Below, piece after piece: positions 26,001 to 36,312 of a DNA stretch of 64,000 bases. The position numbers and the translations under genes are program-made. Under the pieces are notes generated by a model. It made no database searches. It was not told the origin of the DNA and saw only the letters and a program-made list of their open reading frames with translations. Each line of letters starts with the position of its first letter. Position 1 is the stretch's first letter. Origin of the DNA: Erwinia sp. S63 (GTDB lineage: Bacteria; Pseudomonadota; Gammaproteobacteria; Enterobacterales; Enterobacteriaceae); contig NZ_JACVUP010000005.1 of the NCBI RefSeq assembly GCF_016625195.1, forward strand, positions 124,001-188,000, written 5' to 3'.

Positions 26001-27869
26001 TTACTGGTTTTGTGCAGCCGCGCCGTATTTGATTTTCGCGTCTTTGCGCAGGTTTTCCAGCAGTGCTTCAAACGCAATCTGTGCGTTGTTCTGCGTCACG
26101 CCTTTCACCATTTCATCAATCTGCGCCTGCGGCATATTACCCGGGCTGACTTTATCCAGTGCGACCAGTACCACGTTGCCCTGCATATCTTCGCTCACGC
26201 CCCAGGACGGTTTGTTGTCCGCTGGCTGTGGCAAGTTGAAAGCAGACTGCGCAACCGGGTCTTGCACGTTACGGTCAAAGGATTTGCTGGCGCTCAGGGT
26301 CAAACCTGCTGCTTTCAGCGCATCTTCTTTACCGGCTTTCAGATCAGCCAGCAGTTTATCTGCCTGAGCTTTAGCCTGCTGCGTGGCTTTGTCATGCTTC
26401 AGGGTATCGGCAATCTGCGCTTTCACCTGATCCAGCGGTTTAACGGCCTCAGGCTTGTGCTCGCTGATGCGCAGCACGAAAGCACGATCGCCATCAACGC
26501 TGATGATGTCAGAGTTGTTACCCGGCGCACCGTTTTGGCCCACCAGTCCGCCGTTGAAGACCGCCTGCTTAACCTGATCGAAATCGAGTTCAGCCGGAAC
26601 ATTATCACGTGTTATCCAGCCGGTTTCAGTGACTTTCAGACCGGAAGCCTGTGCTGCACCCGCCAACGACTCGTTGTCATTGCTGGCCGCTTCACTGACT
26701 TTTTGCTGCAGCTTGTAGAAGGCATCAACCGCCTTCTCCTGCTTCACTTTGTCAGCCACAGCGTCATGGATCTCAGCCAGCGGCTTAACCTGCTCGGCCT
26801 GGATATCATCCAGACGCACCACCAGGAAACCCACTGAAGATTTGATCACGCCAGACAGCTGGCCTTTCTGAGTCAGGTTGGCATTTTTCAGCTCATCCGG
26901 CGTGGTGCCCGGCTCCAGCCACCCCATATCGCCGCCTTTGCGCGCCGAAATCGGGTCAATGGATTTGCTTTTTGCCAACGTGGCGAAGTCTTCACCCTTT
27001 TTCAGCGCATCCAGAGCGGCATTAGCATCCGCTTCAGTTTTGGTCTGAATCACGCTGTAGCGATTGCGCTGCGGCTGTGAATAATCGGCTTTATGCTGAT
27101 CGAACCAGCTCTGAATATCAGCTTCGCTCGCGGTTTCCTGCATGCTGGCTGCATCCATTTTGATGTAGCTGACGCGGAACTGCTCTGGTGCCATAAAGCT
27201 GTTCTGATGCTGCTGGTAGTAGTGATTGATCTCATCATCATTCACAGTTTGTTTCGCCGCCAGCGCGTTGACATCAATCACCGCCTGACGCACTTCACGC
27301 TGCTGCGAGACCAGATCCACCAGCTTGCTGGTTTCACCTTTCAGCATGAAATCGGTATTGGCCACCGCATTGATCAACTGCTGCGTAGCTAACTGCTTGC
27401 GCAGTGCTGCCGCGTACTGATCCGGCGTAAAGCCCATCTGGGTGATTAAACCGTTGTACTTCGCGTTGTCAAACTTGCCGTTGGTCTGGAAGGCTTTTTG
27501 ATTGAAGATCGCCTGCTTAATCTGATCATCGCTGATGCCAATCTTCAGATCTTTGATGTATTGATCGAGCAAAGCCTGATCAATCAGCTGAGACAGCGCC
27601 TGCTGACGCATCTGCTGCATGTAACCTTCGTTGCTGGCCAGTTGCGAGAATTGATCGCCCAGCATCTGCTGCTGACGATTACGCTCGTTGTTATAGCCCT
27701 GCTCAAGCTCTGCACGGCTAATTTCATGGCCATTAACTTTGGCGGCATAATCGCTGCCACCGCCGATCAGGTAGTTGCCCACCCCGGTCAGTACGAAAGA
27801 CAGGATGATCAATCCCAGAATAATCTTGAGCACGACATGATTCGACGCCGCGCGTAAATTGTCCATCAT
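26001..27869 (-). CDS. ppiD: Periplasmic chaperone PpiD (SecYEG-associated)
   Basis: PpiD is anchored in the inner membrane by one N-terminal span (MMDNLRAASNHVVLKIILGL then IILSFVLTGVGNYLIGG) and assists proteins leaving the SecYEG translocon. The 622 residues comprise a SurA-like N-domain (about residues 40-220), an inactive parvulin domain (about residues 265-355, with RYSVIQTKTEADANAALDAL and SIDPISARKGGDMGWLEPGT) and a C-terminal helical region. The start at 27869 equals the E. coli start; an ATG further upstream (27986) is rejected since it would precede the membrane anchor with 39 non-conserved residues. Confidence 0.94.
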   Translation of the reverse strand: MMDNLRAASNHVVLKIILGLIILSFVLTGVGNYLIGGGSDYAAKVNGHEISRAELEQGYNNERNRQQQMLGDQFSQLASNEGYMQQMRQQALSQLIDQALLDQYIKDLKIGISDDQIKQAIFNQKAFQTNGKFDNAKYNGLITQMGFTPDQYAAALRKQLATQQLINAVANTDFMLKGETSKLVDLVSQQREVRQAVIDVNALAAKQTVNDDEINHYYQQHQNSFMAPEQFRVSYIKMDAASMQETASEADIQSWFDQHKADYSQPQRNRYSVIQTKTEADANAALDALKKGEDFATLAKSKSIDPISARKGGDMGWLEPGTTPDELKNANLTQKGQLSGVIKSSVGFLVVRLDDIQAEQVKPLAEIHDAVADKVKQEKAVDAFYKLQQKVSEAASNDNESLAGAAQASGLKVTETGWITRDNVPAELDFDQVKQAVFNGGLVGQNGAPGNNSDIISVDGDRAFVLRISEHKPEAVKPLDQVKAQIADTLKHDKATQQAKAQADKLLADLKAGKEDALKAAGLTLSASKSFDRNVQDPVAQSAFNLPQPADNKPSWGVSEDMQGNVVLVALDKVSPGNMPQAQIDEMVKGVTQNNAQIAFEALLENLRKDAKIKYGAAAQNQ

Positions 27870-28002
27870 GGTATGACAACACTCCGCTGTAGTGTGAATG
27901 TAAAGCTCTGACACGATGTCATCATCGTGCAACTGCTGTTCAGGCTGGCAGTTGGCAACCATGCGGAGACAATAGCCTAAGGCCATCGCCGCGCATCAAG
28001 AA

Positions 28003-28031
28003 TAAAAAAGGCACATCAAAAATGATGTGCC
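28003..28031 (-). terminator. hupB terminator
   Basis: The stem GGCACATCA / TGATGTGCC has a four-base loop and is followed on the minus strand by six T, about 75 bases after the hupB stop. Confidence 0.88.
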
Positions 28032-28106
28032 CGTATGTTACATGAGAACGGCTTTTTCGTCCTCAATCCATAGAAGAAAATGCTTCAATGGATGTATCAG
28101 CGGTCA

Positions 28107-28379
28107 TTAATTGACTGAGTCTTTCAGTGCTTTACCTGCACGGAAGCCCGGTACTTTACCAGCCGGGATGGTGATCTCTTTACCAGTTTGCGGGTTGCGG
28201 CCTGTACGAGCAGCACGCTCACGTACAGAGAAAGTACCGAAACCAACCAGTGCCACTTCATCACCGCCTTTCAGCGCGTCAGAAACGGAGCCCATGAATG
28301 CATCTAACACACGTCCCGCTGCTGCTTTAGAAATGTCAGCGTCTGCAGCAATTTTGTCGATCAACTGTGACTTATTCAC
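28107..28379 (-). CDS. hupB: DNA-binding protein HU-beta
   Basis: HU-beta is one half of the HU nucleoid protein that bends and compacts DNA. The 90-residue product has the dimer core ([20 protein letters not shown]) and the DNA-binding arm [20 protein letters not shown] ending in [12 protein letters not shown]. The start is read as GTG at 28379: GAGGGG lies nine bases before GTG but directly against the in-frame ATG at 28388, too close to serve it, and HU-beta begins M-NKSQL. It lies between lon and ppiD as in E. coli. Confidence 0.96.
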   Translation of the reverse strand: MNKSQLIDKIAADADISKAAAGRVLDAFMGSVSDALKGGDEVALVGFGTFSVRERAARTGRNPQTGKEITIPAGKVPGFRAGKALKDSVN

Positions 28380-28524
28380 TCTATTCATCCCCTCTTTTAT
28401 TATTCACATCGCACCCGCGCTTCCCGCCCGGTGCGAACGCGCAGCAGTTATATCAAGCCTGTGGAGCTGAAACAACGGTATTCATCTTAATCGTTGATTC
28501 AGCAGCACCCTAAATTAGCGGCAC

Positions 28525-28562
28525 AAAAAAAAGCTGGCAAGCACCATTTGGCCTGCCAGCTT
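28525..28562 (-). terminator. lon terminator
   Basis: The nine-pair stem AAGCTGGCA / TGCCAGCTT with a 14-base loop and a T8 tract on the minus strand lies 30 bases after lon. Confidence 0.82.
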
Positions 28563-28591
28563 CGCTTTTTAACGGTTTTTGCCGTTAATCA

Positions 28592-30946
28592 CTATTTTGC
28601 CGTCGCAACCTGCATACCGTAAGGCGCATTTTCCAGTGCCAGGTTCAGCACTTCTTCAATACGCTTCACAGGATGGATGGTCAGATCGGCAATCACGTTC
28701 TGTGGAATCTCTTCCAGATCGCGCTTGTTTTCATCCGGGATCAACACGGTTTTGATGCCGCCGCGATGCGCTGCCAGCAGCTTCTCTTTCAGGCCACCAA
28801 TTGGCAGAACCTGACCGCGCAGGGTGATCTCACCCGTCATCGCCACATCAGAACGCACCGGGTTACCTGTCAGACAGGAAACCAGCGCCGTACACATGGC
28901 AATACCGGCACTTGGACCATCTTTCGGCGTTGCTCCTTCCGGCACGTGCACGTGGATATCACGTTTCTCGTGGAAATCACCGTTGATACCGAGTTTCTCC
29001 GCACGCGCGCGAACCACTGTCAGCGCTGCCTGGATAGACTCCTGCATCACTTCACCCAGCGAGCCGGTGTAAGTCAGTTTACCTTTGCCTGGCACGCAAG
29101 CAGTTTCAATGGTCAGCAGATCGCCGCCCACTTCCGTCCACGCCAGACCGGTCACCTGGCCCACGCGGTTTTCAGTGTCCGCACGGCCATAATCAAAGCG
29201 CTGCACGCCCAGGAAGTCGTGAAGGTTTTCACCGTTAATCTTGATGCTCTTCCTGGTCTTATCCATCAGCAGCGTTTTCACCGCTTTACGGCACAGCTTG
29301 GACAGTTCACGTTCCAGACTACGCACGCCCGCTTCACGGGTGTAATAGCGGATGATGCCGATGATGGCGCTATCGTCAACGCTGATCTCTTTCTCTTTCA
29401 GCGCATTACGTTCGATCTGTTTCGGCAGCAAATGCTGTTTGGCGATGTTAAGTTTTTCATCTTCGGTATAACCCGACAGACGAATCACTTCCATACGGTC
29501 CAGCAGCGGTGCCGGGATGTTCATGGAGTTAGACGTTGCCACAAACATCACATCAGAGAGATCGTAATCCACTTCCAGATAGTGATCGTTAAACGCGATG
29601 TTCTGCTCTGGATCCAGCACTTCAAGCAGGGCTGAAGCCGGATCGCCACGCATGTCCGAAGACATTTTGTCGATCTCATCCAACAGGAACAGCGGGTTCT
29701 TCACGCCAACTTTCGCCATTTTCTGGATCAGTTTGCCCGGCATAGAACCGATGTAAGTACGACGATGTCCACGGATTTCCGCTTCATCACGTACGCCACC
29801 CAGCGCCATACGGACATATTTACGGCCGGTGGCTTTCGCGATCGACTGACCCAGCGAGGTTTTACCCACACCTGGCGGTCCGACGAGGCACAGAATCGGC
29901 CCTTTAATTTTGCTGACGCGACTCTGCACCGCAAGATACTCAAGGATGCGGTCTTTGACGCGTTCTAAACCGTAGTGGTCGATATCCAGCGTTTCCTGCG
30001 CTTTCAGCAGATCTTTCTTCACTTTGCTGCGCGCAACCCACGGAACCTGAACCATCCAGTCGATATAACCGCGTACCACGGTGGCTTCTGCAGACATCGG
30101 CGACATCATTTTCAGCTTCTGCAATTCTGCTTCGGCTTTTTCGCGCGCTTCAGTCGGCATTTTTGCCGCTTCGATTTTACGTTTCAGCGCTTCGTATTCG
30201 TCCGGCGCATCATCCATTTCGCCCAGCTCTTTCTGAATGGCTTTCATTTGCTCATTCAGATAGTACTCACGCTGGCTTTTCTCCATCTGCTTTTTCACGC
30301 GATTGCGAATGCGCTTCTCAACCTGCAGCAGATCGATTTCGGATTCCATCATCGCCATCAGATATTCAAGACGCTCGTTGATGTCGGACATTTCCAGCAC
30401 TGACTGCTTATCAGCCAGCTTCAGCGGCATATGCGCTGCCACGGTGTCGGCGAGACGCGCCGCATCGTCGATGCTGTTCAGTGAGGTCAAAACCTCAGGT
30501 GGAATTTTTTTGTTCAGTTTGATGTAACCTTCAAACTGATTAATGGCCGTACGCACCAGCACTTCCTGCTCGCGTTCTTCAATTTCCGGCGAGATCAGGT
30601 ATTCGGCCTGGGCAACAAAATGGTCGCCATTGTCAGCCAGTGTGGTGATGTGCGCACGCTGCAAACCTTCAACCAGCACTTTTACCGTGCCATCGGGCAG
30701 CTTGAGCATCTGCAATACGGAAGCGACGGTCCCTACCGAGAAGAGATCGTTAATACCAGGTTCATCCGTTGAAGCCTCTTTCTGGGCAACCAGCATGATC
30801 TTCTTGTCATGATCCATTGCCGCTTCGAGGCAACGAATCGATTTTTCCCGACCAACAAACAACGGAATTACCATGTGCGGATAAACCACCACGTCGCGCA
30901 AAGGCAACACGGGGATTTCAATGCGTTCAGAACGCTCAGGATTCAT
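28592..30946 (-). CDS. lon: ATP-dependent protease Lon
   Basis: Lon degrades misfolded proteins and short-lived regulators (such as SulA, RcsA and several antitoxins) in the cytosol. The 784 residues equal E. coli Lon: an N-terminal substrate domain ([20 protein letters not shown]), an AAA+ module with Walker [10 protein letters not shown] and Walker [12 protein letters not shown], and a serine protease domain with the dyad Ser679 ([10 protein letters not shown]) and Lys722 ([10 protein letters not shown]). The start at 30946 ([10 protein letters not shown]) fits the family; an upstream ATG at 31012 is rejected. A heat-shock promoter lies upstream. Confidence 0.98.
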   Translation of the reverse strand: MNPERSERIEIPVLPLRDVVVYPHMVIPLFVGREKSIRCLEAAMDHDKKIMLVAQKEASTDEPGINDLFSVGTVASVLQMLKLPDGTVKVLVEGLQRAHITTLADNGDHFVAQAEYLISPEIEEREQEVLVRTAINQFEGYIKLNKKIPPEVLTSLNSIDDAARLADTVAAHMPLKLADKQSVLEMSDINERLEYLMAMMESEIDLLQVEKRIRNRVKKQMEKSQREYYLNEQMKAIQKELGEMDDAPDEYEALKRKIEAAKMPTEAREKAEAELQKLKMMSPMSAEATVVRGYIDWMVQVPWVARSKVKKDLLKAQETLDIDHYGLERVKDRILEYLAVQSRVSKIKGPILCLVGPPGVGKTSLGQSIAKATGRKYVRMALGGVRDEAEIRGHRRTYIGSMPGKLIQKMAKVGVKNPLFLLDEIDKMSSDMRGDPASALLEVLDPEQNIAFNDHYLEVDYDLSDVMFVATSNSMNIPAPLLDRMEVIRLSGYTEDEKLNIAKQHLLPKQIERNALKEKEISVDDSAIIGIIRYYTREAGVRSLERELSKLCRKAVKTLLMDKTRKSIKINGENLHDFLGVQRFDYGRADTENRVGQVTGLAWTEVGGDLLTIETACVPGKGKLTYTGSLGEVMQESIQAALTVVRARAEKLGINGDFHEKRDIHVHVPEGATPKDGPSAGIAMCTALVSCLTGNPVRSDVAMTGEITLRGQVLPIGGLKEKLLAAHRGGIKTVLIPDENKRDLEEIPQNVIADLTIHPVKRIEEVLNLALENAPYGMQVATAK

Positions 30947-31028
30947 AGAGCTCTCTCTTAGTTTAATGTCCGCCAGGTGATGGGTACCGCGTAAAAGAAG
31001 TGTGCAGTTCAACCCACAGGATATTGAG

Positions 31029-31057
31029 TATATGGGGATGCTTGGTCGACATTCAAT
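31029..31057 (-). promoter_or_regulatory. Sigma-32 (heat-shock) promoter of lon
   Basis: On the minus strand, TTGAATG (-35) and CCCCATATA (-10) are separated by about 13 bases, matching the sigma-32 consensus CTTGAAA / CCCCATNTA. The promoter lies about 85 bases upstream of the lon start. Confidence 0.85.
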
Positions 31058-31077
31058 GTCAGGGGAGAGAGAAAAAC

Positions 31078-31104
31078 AAAAGGGGAAACATTTTCCCCTT
31101 TTTT
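31078..31104. terminator. clpX terminator (lies before lon)
   Basis: An A/T-flanked stem, AAAAGGGGAAA / TTTCCCCTTTT, follows clpX on the minus strand and ends before the lon promoter. Confidence 0.75.
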
Positions 31105-31132
31105 AAGATAACAACATGGTTCGATTGTTTAT

Positions 31133-32404
31133 TTATTCGCCAGAAGCCTGAGCTTCGTGCTTACCATAAATCAACATCGGTTCGGATTGACCGTCAATCA
31201 CTGACTCATCAATCACCACTTTTTCCACGTCATCCATCGATGGCAGATCGTACATGGTTTCCAGAAGCGCACCTTCAACGATTGAACGCAGACCACGTGC
31301 ACCGGTTTTGCGCGACATCGCTTTCTTCGCGATCGCCGTCAGCGCTTCATCACGGAACTCCAGCTCCACGCCTTCCAGGTTAAACAGCGCCTGGTACTGT
31401 TTGGTCAATGCATTCTTCGGTTCACGCAAAATCTGAATCAGGGCTTCTTCACTCAATTCATTCAGCGTCGCCACGACCGGCAGACGACCAATGAATTCTG
31501 GAATCAGACCAAATTTGATCAGATCTTCTGGCTCAACCTGCGACAGCAACTCACCTTCGCTGGCTTTCTGCGATTTACCCTTCACGGTGGCACCGAAGCC
31601 GATACCGGATCCCGTTTCAACACGCTGGGAAATCACTTTGTCAAGGCCAGCAAATGCACCACCACAAATGAACAGGATCTTAGAGGTATCAACCTGCAGG
31701 AACTCCTGCTGTGGATGCTTACGTCCACCCTGTGGCGGAACCGCAGCCACCGTACCTTCGATCAATTTCAGTAACGCCTGCTGTACACCTTCACCGGAAA
31801 CGTCACGCGTGATTGATGGGTTGTCTGACTTACGAGAAATCTTGTCGATCTCATCGATGTAGACGATACCGCGCTGTGCTTTCTGCACATCGTAATCACA
31901 CTTCTGCAGCAGTTTCTGGATGATGTTTTCCACATCCTCACCCACGTAACCGGCCTCGGTCAGGGTGGTCGCATCCGCCATGGTGAACGGAACATCCAGC
32001 AAACGCGCCAGCGTCTCTGCCAGCAACGTTTTACCGCTACCGGTTGGACCGATCAGCAGAATGTTACTTTTGCCCAACTCAATACCATTGCTGGTATCGC
32101 CGTTGCGCAGACGTTTGTAGTGGTTGTATACCGCAACCGCCAGCACTTTTTTCGCCTTTTCCTGACCGATGACGTAATCATCTAAGTGATGACGGATTTC
32201 ATGCGGCGTTGGCAGTGCACTGCGCTCACGGTGCGGAGCCACTTCTTTAATCTCTTCGCGAATGATGTCATTGCATAAATCAACACATTCGTCGCAAATA
32301 TACACTGACGGCCCGGCAATCAGCTTACGGACTTCATGCTGGCTTTTGCCGCAGAAAGAGCAGTACAGCAACTTACCTGAACCGTCTTTGCGCTTATCTG
32401 TCAT
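31133..32404 (-). CDS. clpX: ClpXP protease ATPase subunit ClpX
   Basis: ClpX is the hexameric unfoldase that feeds ssrA-tagged and other substrates to ClpP. The 423-residue protein has the N-terminal zinc-binding domain (Cys15, Cys18, Cys37, Cys40), an AAA+ core with Walker A GPTGSGKT (near residue 120), Walker [12 protein letters not shown], a sensor arginine in the [10 protein letters not shown] segment, and the IGF-type ClpP-contact loop seen as GIGFGA. It lies downstream of clpP with 127 bases between, probably in one operon, with the lon operon behind it. Confidence 0.98.
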   Translation of the reverse strand: MTDKRKDGSGKLLYCSFCGKSQHEVRKLIAGPSVYICDECVDLCNDIIREEIKEVAPHRERSALPTPHEIRHHLDDYVIGQEKAKKVLAVAVYNHYKRLRNGDTSNGIELGKSNILLIGPTGSGKTLLAETLARLLDVPFTMADATTLTEAGYVGEDVENIIQKLLQKCDYDVQKAQRGIVYIDEIDKISRKSDNPSITRDVSGEGVQQALLKLIEGTVAAVPPQGGRKHPQQEFLQVDTSKILFICGGAFAGLDKVISQRVETGSGIGFGATVKGKSQKASEGELLSQVEPEDLIKFGLIPEFIGRLPVVATLNELSEEALIQILREPKNALTKQYQALFNLEGVELEFRDEALTAIAKKAMSRKTGARGLRSIVEGALLETMYDLPSMDDVEKVVIDESVIDGQSEPMLIYGKHEAQASGE

Positions 32405-32531
32405 CAGCTAACCTCTTTTCGTTCTCAGACCCAATTTGGTGTACGGCACTGGCCGCACATCAACGGCCGATATTCATGCAACTCATCATGCTGCCCCGTT
32501 AACTATAGCGTAAGGGGCAGGCAGATGTGTC

Positions 32532-33155
32532 TTATTGGCGATGCGTCAGGATGGAATCGACCAAGCCATACTCTACCGCTTCGCTGGCAGAGAGGAAACG
32601 ATCGCGCTCAGTGTCGCGTTCGATCTCTTCCAGTGATTTGCCGGTATGTTCAGCCATCAACTCATTCATACGCTGCTTCACTTTCAGAATTTCACGCGCA
32701 TGGATTTCGATATCCGTCGCCTGGCCCTGATAACCGCCCAGCGGCTGGTGAATCATGACGCGGGAATTCGGCAGGCAGAAGCGCTTACCTTTGGTCCCTG
32801 CGGTCAGCAGGAACGCACCCATCGAACAAGCCTGACCCATACAAATGGTGCTGACGTCCGGCTTGATGAATTTCATAGTGTCATAAATCGACATCCCGGC
32901 AGTAATCACGCCGCCTGGCGAGTTAATGTAGAGATAAATGTCTTTTTCAGGATTCTCAGCTTCCAGAAACAGCATCTGCGCCACGATCAGGTTGGCCATA
33001 TGATCTTCAACCTGGCCGGTCAGGAAGATCACACGCTCTTTGAGCAGGCGGGAGTAAATGTCGTATGAACGCTCGCCGCGCGAGGTTTGTTCGACCACCA
33101 TTGGCACCAGCGCCATGTGCGGTGCAGTAAATTCACGATCGCCACTGTATGACAT
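32532..33155 (-). CDS. clpP: ATP-dependent Clp protease proteolytic subunit ClpP
   Basis: ClpP is the tetradecameric serine protease chamber that works with ClpX and ClpA. The 207-residue precursor shows the triad residues Ser111 ([10 protein letters not shown]) and His136 ([11 protein letters not shown]), with the Asp in the [13 protein letters not shown] region. An N-terminal propeptide of about 14 residues (cut after [14 protein letters not shown] in E. coli) is conserved. It heads the clpP-clpX operon, with a sigma-32 promoter about 145 bases upstream. Confidence 0.98.
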   Translation of the reverse strand: MSYSGDREFTAPHMALVPMVVEQTSRGERSYDIYSRLLKERVIFLTGQVEDHMANLIVAQMLFLEAENPEKDIYLYINSPGGVITAGMSIYDTMKFIKPDVSTICMGQACSMGAFLLTAGTKGKRFCLPNSRVMIHQPLGGYQGQATDIEIHAREILKVKQRMNELMAEHTGKSLEEIERDTERDRFLSASEAVEYGLVDSILTHRQ

Positions 33156-33298
33156 TACCGTCTCCTGATAAATTTCATTGGCAACATTCTGTACCGATAT
33201 TACGTGAGGCGCGTCGGGAAAACTATGCGCTGCCTTCTCACTCCGACATAACAGGACGGTTAATCAGCCAGTCTCACTGTTTTCATGCATTCTCCCTG

Positions 33299-33328
33299 TA
33301 TCTGGGGATGCTGCCCAGTTGTTTCAAG
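33299..33328 (-). promoter_or_regulatory. Sigma-32 (heat-shock) promoter of clpP-clpX
   Basis: On the minus strand, CTTGAAA, a 14-base spacer and CCCCAGATA match the heat-shock consensus closely. This and the tig terminator are what I can identify in the 336-base clpP-tig gap. Confidence 0.9.
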
Positions 33329-33436
33329 CATAACAACCTTTTGCCCATTCGCTAACACGGAAAAAGAGCTTAGCGAACAATTTGCCGATTAATTAGGCAA
33401 ATAGAGGACAAATCTGTGCGGTTGGCGCCTTAAAAC

Positions 33437-33468
33437 GAAAAAGCCCGCGACTTTTCAGTCGCGGGCTT
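33437..33468 (-). terminator. tig terminator
   Basis: The twelve-pair stem AAGCCCGCGACT / AGTCGCGGGCTT with a TTTC loop is followed by a T tract on the minus strand, 24 bases after tig. Confidence 0.92.
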
Positions 33469-33491
33469 CGCACTTTCGGTTAACTAACGAA

Positions 33492-34796
33492 TCAGGCCGC
33501 TGAGGTCTGGTTCATCAGTTCCTGGAAGTTGGTTGCTTTATCGGTCACTTTGGCTTTCGCCAGAACCGCTTCAACAGCCTGCTCTTCCAGCGCAACGTTG
33601 CGCATGTTGTTCATCAGCTCGTTGTTCTTGCTGTAGAACTCGATCACTTCCTGCGGATCTTCGTACGCAGAAGCCATCTCTTCGATCAGCGCTTTAACGC
33701 GGTCTTCGTCAGCTTTCAGCTCGTTGATGCGAATCACTTCGCCCAGCAGCAGACCGACAACTACGCGACGTTTAGCCTGCTCTTCGAACAACTCACGTGG
33801 CAGTTCGAAAGCTTGCTTCTCGTTGCCACCAAAACGCTGAGCAGCCTGACGACGCAGAACGTCGATTTCGCTGTCGATCAGTGCCACTGGCACGTCGATG
33901 TCGTTGGCTTCAACCAGACCATCAATCGCCTGAGATTTCACGCGGTTACGGATAGCGCCTTTCAGCTCACGATCCATGTTCTTACGCACTTCTGCACGCA
34001 GACCGGCAACGGAACCATCTTCAACGCCAAAGCGCTTGATGAACTCTTCAGTCAGTTCTGGCAGCTCACGCGTTTCAACTTTCTTCAGCACGATTTCGAA
34101 CTTCGCGTCTTTCCCTTTCAGGGTTTCAGCGTGGTAATCGTCTGGGAATTTCACGTCGATAGTGAAGGTTTCGCCCGCTTTGTGGCCAACAACACCTTCT
34201 TCGAAGCCTGGGATCATACGACCCTGGCCCATCGCCAGTACGAAGTCAGACGCTTTGCCGCCTTCGAACTCTTCGCCGTCTACTGAACCGGAGAAGTCGA
34301 TGGTTGCGCGATCTTCAGCAGTGGCTGCTGCATCGCTCTCTTTCCAGGTCGCCTGCTGCTTCTGCAGGGTTTCCAGCATGGTATCAACGTCAGCATCGGT
34401 GACTTCAACCACTGGCTTCTCAACTTCGATAGCGTCCAGGCCTTTCAGCTCAACTTCTGGATACACTTCGAACTCAACCGCGTAAGTGAAGTCTTCACCT
34501 TCTTTATACTCACCTGGCACGTAGTTCGGTGCGCCAGCTGGGTTGATTTTCTCTTTGATGATGGCGTCAACGAAGTTGCGCGTCATCAGCTCGCCCAGCA
34601 CGTCCTGGCGAACAGAAGCACCGTAGCGCTGAGAAATGATGTGTGCCGGCACTTTGCCTTTACGGAAACCGTCGATACGGACTTTCTTAGCTACTTCCAC
34701 CAGTTCTTTCTTCACTGCGCTTTCGATGCTGTCCGCTGGAACAGTAATCGAAATGCGACGGCCCAGACCCTGAGTGGTTTCTACTGAAACTGTCAT
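33492..34796 (-). CDS. tig: Trigger factor (ribosome-associated chaperone)
   Basis: Trigger factor binds the ribosome exit and protects nascent chains, with peptidyl-prolyl isomerase activity. The 434 residues show the ribosome-binding N-domain with the signature [17 protein letters not shown] (about residues 43-59), the FKBP-type PPIase domain (about residues 150-245, [20 protein letters not shown]) and the helical C-terminal chaperone domain. Length is two residues more than in E. coli. The 301-base gap between it and bolA holds the bolA terminator and presumably the tig promoter; I could not assign the promoter elements. Confidence 0.98.
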   Translation of the reverse strand: MTVSVETTQGLGRRISITVPADSIESAVKKELVEVAKKVRIDGFRKGKVPAHIISQRYGASVRQDVLGELMTRNFVDAIIKEKINPAGAPNYVPGEYKEGEDFTYAVEFEVYPEVELKGLDAIEVEKPVVEVTDADVDTMLETLQKQQATWKESDAAATAEDRATIDFSGSVDGEEFEGGKASDFVLAMGQGRMIPGFEEGVVGHKAGETFTIDVKFPDDYHAETLKGKDAKFEIVLKKVETRELPELTEEFIKRFGVEDGSVAGLRAEVRKNMDRELKGAIRNRVKSQAIDGLVEANDIDVPVALIDSEIDVLRRQAAQRFGGNEKQAFELPRELFEEQAKRRVVVGLLLGEVIRINELKADEDRVKALIEEMASAYEDPQEVIEFYSKNNELMNNMRNVALEEQAVEAVLAKAKVTDKATNFQELMNQTSAA

Positions 34797-35054
34797 CTTG
34801 TTACCTCAAAAAATCACGTGCTCGGTCAACTTCAGACACCACACATTAAATGCGCCGTATCCAACAACCGGGACGGCCTCTGCAGGCAGAACCTAATCCC
34901 TGTTACCAGAAGCGTCCCGAAGACATTCCGGAAAAATAGACGCAGCATTATAGCGGCATCGCTGGAATGAGTCGAGGCTGCAAACTCACCACTTTTTAGC
35001 GGTTTTGCTGCTTTTTTGCGCCATAGATCGCGTTTAAGGGTAATTAATGAAAAG

Positions 35055-35076
35055 AAAACGGCCCGCAGGCCGTTTT
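35055..35076 (-). terminator. bolA terminator
   Basis: The stem AAAACGGCC / GGCCGTTTT has a short loop and a T-rich tail on the minus strand, 22 bases after bolA. Confidence 0.82.
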
Positions 35077-35097
35077 GAAAGAGGATGAAGTGTGAAC

Positions 35098-35412
35098 TCA
35101 GGCGAGAGTACCGGCCCCCCGACAGTTTGGTGACGCCAGTACGGTATCTTGCAATCCATCCCACTCTTTTTGCGTGTAAGTGTGCAGTGCCAGCGCGTGC
35201 ACGCTCCCTGCTAATTCTTCGGTCAGTTCGCCATAAATGGCGCGATGACGCTGCAGGAATCGCTGGCCGGTAAACACATCACTGACAATCACCACTTTGA
35301 AGTGACTTTCAGAACCAGCGGGCACGTTATGACGGTAGCTCTCATCATGCACTTCGAGATGTGCAGGTTCGAACGCCTTGCGCAGCTTTTCTTCTATTTG
35401 TTCGCGAATCAT
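35098..35412 (-). CDS. bolA: BolA family morphology and iron-sulfur regulator
   Basis: BolA is a small stress-induced protein that partners monothiol glutaredoxin Grx4 in iron-sulfur trafficking and also acts as a DNA-binding regulator of cell shape and biofilm genes. The 104 residues carry the family core [58 protein letters not shown]; the conserved RHR and the C-terminal histidine (LHTYT) are those used in cluster binding. It is divergent from yajG. No recognisable gearbox promoter was seen in the 60 bases upstream. Confidence 0.96.
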   Translation of the reverse strand: MIREQIEEKLRKAFEPAHLEVHDESYRHNVPAGSESHFKVVIVSDVFTGQRFLQRHRAIYGELTEELAGSVHALALHTYTQKEWDGLQDTVLASPNCRGAGTLA

Positions 35413-35679
35413 TGTTTACACTCCTCAACGGCGAGCGCTGTGCCCATCTGTTTAAATATTAGTAGGTTTTTTGCCCAACCCGCAGGCGCGCCGGAAATAA
35501 TTCCTGATCTGCTGCGCATCTTAACGAGCTTATTCTTCAGGTCAACGCTGTTGCATGACCGTCTGTCCGAAAAAAGCCTTTACAATCAATTTCCACTGGC
35601 ACGGGGCTTTTTTCGCCGTCGCGCAATGCTATGATGGCCGCAGTTTTGCAAACCAACCCATATGCTAACGAGAATGAGT

Positions 35680-36258
35680 ATGTTGAAAAAACTGTTATTC
35701 CCTCTGCTGGCTGCATTTATTTTGGCCGGCTGCGCCAGCAATAACACCACCCTGAACATTCAGCCTAAGATCCAGCTGCCACAGCAAGATCCAGGTCTGA
35801 TGGGTGCGACCATCAGCGTTAACGGTGCCGATCAGCGTTCCGATCAGGCTCTGGCAAAAGTGAATCGTGACGGCCAGTTAGTCACCTTGACCCCATCGCG
35901 CGATCTGCGTTTCCTGTTACAGGAAGTGCTGGAGAAGCAGATGACAGCACGCGGTTATATGATCGGACCAAACGGTGCGGTTGACCTGCAGATTGTCGTC
36001 AATGGTCTTTACGCGGATGTGACACAAGGTAACGTGCGTTACAGCATTACCACCAAGGCTGACATTTCCATCATCGCGACCGCGAAAAACGGCAACAAGC
36101 AGGTTAAAAATTATCGTCAGACTTACAGCGTAGAAGGCGCGTTTACCGCCACTAACGCGAAGATCACCAATGCGGTTAACTCTACCCTGAGTGACGTGAT
36201 TGCTGATATGGCGCAGGACACCAGCGTTCACGAATTCATTAAACAGAACGCCCGCTAA
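35680..36258 (+). CDS. yajG: YajG family lipoprotein
   Basis: This 192-residue lipoprotein has a signal peptide MLKKLLFPLLAAFILAGC (Cys18 lipid site) and closely matches E. coli YajG, with LPQQDPGLMGATISVNGADQ, DLRFLLQEVLEKQMTARGYM and QDTSVHEFIKQNAR. Its function is unknown; its constant position before ampG suggests an envelope role. ATG codons at 35662, 35674 and 35680 are in frame; 35680 is chosen to match homologues. ampG follows after 54 bases, probably in one transcript. Confidence 0.92.
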   Translation: MLKKLLFPLLAAFILAGCASNNTTLNIQPKIQLPQQDPGLMGATISVNGADQRSDQALAKVNRDGQLVTLTPSRDLRFLLQEVLEKQMTARGYMIGPNGAVDLQIVVNGLYADVTQGNVRYSITTKADISIIATAKNGNKQVKNYRQTYSVEGAFTATNAKITNAVNSTLSDVIADMAQDTSVHEFIKQNAR

Positions 36259-36312
36259 TTCCTCAGCTATTCTGCCCGGTCATCTTTGGCCGGGCATCAT
36301 TTCAGGTTGGTT

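Noticed and set aside
28673..29635. Long + strand ORF (320 residues) within lon
   Set aside because: It is antisense to the conserved Lon protease domain, His/Arg/Gln-rich as expected for a shadow frame, and has no ribosome-binding site or family likeness.
35413..35480. Gearbox promoter of bolA
   Set aside because: The E. coli gearbox hexamers (CTGCAA / CGGCAAGT) were not found; only a GCTCGCCG-like stretch is present.
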